A DNA stretch of 64,000 nucleotides. Source: JAVKMO01 sp031539345. GTDB lineage: Bacteria; Bacteroidota; Bacteroidia; Chitinophagales; Chitinophagaceae. Of the stretch, positions 62,648-64,000 are shown piece by piece; the stretch's first letter is position 1; each line of letters opens with the position of its first letter. The position numbers and the translations under genes were made by a program. The notes under the pieces were generated by a model. It was not told the origin of the DNA. It ran no database searches and saw nothing but the letters and a program-made list of their open reading frames with translations. Where the stretch lies: positions 41,586 through 105,585 of the forward strand of contig JAVKMO010000016.1 of the NCBI GenBank assembly GCA_031539345.1, in the 5' to 3' direction.

Positions 62648-63695
62648 ATCGACAACGCATTTTATATTTATGTGGCGGTGCTTTGAACTTGCTTTGCTTG
62701 GAAAAAAAAGCGTCGCTCCAAACCCTACCGTAGGTGCCGTTTTGGTTTATGAGGATAAAATTATTAGTGAAGGCTACCACGAATTTTTTGGTGGACCTCA
62801 CGCAGAAATCAATTGCCTTAACAATATTCCTCCAACATATTTACAACCCAATTTTCTTAATAAGGTTACTTTATACGTTAGCTTAGAACCTTGTTGTCAT
62901 CATGGAAAAACGCCCCCATGTACACAAGCCATCATCAAAGCTGGAATAAAAAAAGTCGTTATTGCCTGTGCCGACAAAAACAAATTGGTTGCACAAAAAG
63001 GCATTCAAGAATTGCGACAAGCTGGCATAGAGGTTGTTTTTCCTCTATTAGAAGAAGACGCACATGAGTTAATTAAGCCTTTTCTGCATTTTCATACACA
63101 TCAAAAACCATACGTTATTTTAAAATGGGCAGAAAGTAAAAATGGTGCTATCGCAAAAAACAATTTTGAACAAGTACAAATTTCTTCTCCGCATACCAAT
63201 TTTGTAACGCACCAATGGCGGTCAGAAGTTCAAGCCATTATGATTGGAACAAATACAGCATACTATGATAATCCGCTGTTAAGTACGCGGCACGCAAAAG
63301 GAAAAAGTCCGTCTATTATTGTTTTAGATAGACAGCTTCGCATTCCTCACACACATCATATTTTTCAAGACACGACACGTCGCATTTATGTTATTAACGA
63401 GGTGCATTCTGAAACACAGGGTAATCAATTTTTTGTAAAAATGAATTTTGATGATACGCTCTTAAATAAAGTTTTGAGTTTTTTATACGAACAGCAAATA
63501 ACAAGTTTGCTCGTTGAGGGCGGCGCAAAATTATTGAACGCTTTTTTAGAACAAAAATTATGGCAGGAAGTACGCCGAATAAAAAGCAATACGGTCATCA
63601 TCGAAAAAGGATTGCCAGCTCCTTTCTTTCAGCAACAACATCATCACGAAAAAAGAATTGGAAACGACCACATCACATGGCATAAAAATATTTGA
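62631..63695 (+). CDS. ribD: bifunctional riboflavin biosynthesis deaminase/reductase RibD
   Basis: A 354-residue enzyme for two steps of riboflavin synthesis. The deaminase domain has NPTVGAVLVYEDKIISEGYH, GGPHAEINCLN (zinc His and catalytic Glu) and LEPCCHHGKTPPC (zinc Cys pair). The reductase domain has ILKWAESKNG, HQWRSEVQAIMIGTNTAYYDNPLL and LLVEGGAKLLNAFL. I start it at ATG 62631, which overlaps the mutase stop by 17 bp; ATG 62670 (MWRCFELALLG) is an alternative close to the family's usual start. Confidence 0.92.
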   Translation: MENINKSTTHFIFMWRCFELALLGKKSVAPNPTVGAVLVYEDKIISEGYHEFFGGPHAEINCLNNIPPTYLQPNFLNKVTLYVSLEPCCHHGKTPPCTQAIIKAGIKKVVIACADKNKLVAQKGIQELRQAGIEVVFPLLEEDAHELIKPFLHFHTHQKPYVILKWAESKNGAIAKNNFEQVQISSPHTNFVTHQWRSEVQAIMIGTNTAYYDNPLLSTRHAKGKSPSIIVLDRQLRIPHTHHIFQDTTRRIYVINEVHSETQGNQFFVKMNFDDTLLNKVLSFLYEQQITSLLVEGGAKLLNAFLEQKLWQEVRRIKSNTVIIEKGLPAPFFQQQHHHEKRIGNDHITWHKNI

Positions 63696-63864
63696 AGTAC
63701 TTTGGGCTTATCGTTTAAAAAATAATTTTTGGCGTTATGATAACAGATTTGTTGTAGTATTTTTCCTATCCACGCCATATCATAAGGCAATACGCCCTCT
63801 TCCATTTCTTTACCAAAAAGGCTGCACAAAATTCTTCTAAAATATTCGTTTCTTGAAAATGTCT

Positions 63865-64000
63865 TGTCCTGAAATAGGTTTACACAAAAAAGTGTAAAAC
63901 ATGGACAAAAAAATTGATCAAAAAGGAGGTAAATATTTTACCGACGCAGAAAAACATCAACTCATTGAAGAGCTGATTTCAACGCGGTGTACGAAGGCGG
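63865..64000 (+). mobile_element. left edge of an insertion sequence (runs off the window)
   Basis: TGTCCTGAAATAGGTTTACA starting at 63865 looks like the terminal inverted repeat of an IS3-type element (TG end). It overlaps a hairpin TTTACAC/GTGTAAA (63879-63898) placed directly before a transposase-like start codon. The right end is outside, so neither length nor target duplication can be checked. Confidence 0.45.
63901..64000 (+). CDS. transposase OrfA-like protein, N-terminal fragment
   Basis: The last 100 bp encode MDKKIDQKGGKYFTDAEKHQ followed by LIEELISTRCTKA. The YFTDAEKHQLIEELIS segment reads like the first helices of a helix-turn-helix transposase subunit of IS3-family elements. Only 33 residues are visible, so the family is tentative. 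Confidence 0.45.
   Translation, partial: MDKKIDQKGGKYFTDAEKHQLIEELISTRCTKA

Noticed and set aside
63644..63829. 61-residue minus-strand frame at the end of ribD
   Set aside because: It overlaps ribD, shows no domain, and its composition is that of antisense DNA.

Overview
The window is AT-rich bacterial DNA from a member of the phylum Bacteroidota, probably close to the Chitinophagales. The signs are families largely confined to that phylum (DUF3127, DUF3810, DUF6089-like, arginase-fold proteins of about 380 residues), an OmpA protein with thrombospondin type 3 repeats, lipoproteins with short signal peptides, few Shine-Dalgarno sequences before starts, and occasional TAnnTTTG boxes. No rRNA, tRNA, CRISPR array or riboswitch was recognised.

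Region by region. 1-3.3 kb: ruvB (cut by the window edge), an amidohydrolase and an arginase-fold protein missing metal ligands. 3.4-8.3 kb: exbB-exbD-like genes, an outer-membrane barrel and a 976-residue leucine-rich-repeat surface lipoprotein, tightly packed. 8.3-15.2 kb: RelA/SpoT, an aminotransferase, heme A synthase, a cyclophilin, a broken PIN toxin with its partner gene, and serS. 15.3-24.7 kb: mainly envelope genes (IPT/TIG cytochrome-like lipoprotein, a MurU-like nucleotidyltransferase, a NamZ-type muramidase, KdsC, DUF3108, DUF3810) plus trxB and carA. 25-32.4 kb: clpB, OmpA, an MFS transporter, a phosphopantetheinyl transferase and a glycosyltransferase. 32.5-44.6 kb: amino acid permease, glycosyltransferase, pssA, trmB, DUF3127, a U32 peptidase-like tRNA/rRNA modification protein next to a ferredoxin, a lone nuoC, menG, PBP1A and pnp.

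44.7-56.1 kb is accessory DNA: two overlapping small membrane-protein genes, DinB, a VIT-family transporter, then two restriction-modification systems in a row. The first is Type III (mod, rhuM, a 23S-IVS-type four-helix-bundle gene, res). The second is a BcgI-like nuclease-methylase fusion with a half-size specificity subunit. The Type III block lies between two related copies of a repeat of about 56 bp. Inside it, the four-helix-bundle gene sits between 23-bp inverted arms that match at 22 positions. A gene-less version of the same inverted element is inserted in frame in mod. This nested mobile-looking arrangement is the most interesting part of the window.

56.1-64 kb returns to housekeeping: thrS, ccmC, ccmB, asnS, a methylmalonyl-CoA mutase catalytic subunit, ribD, and the left edge of an insertion sequence at the window end. 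All functional calls rest on motif reading; no database search was run.
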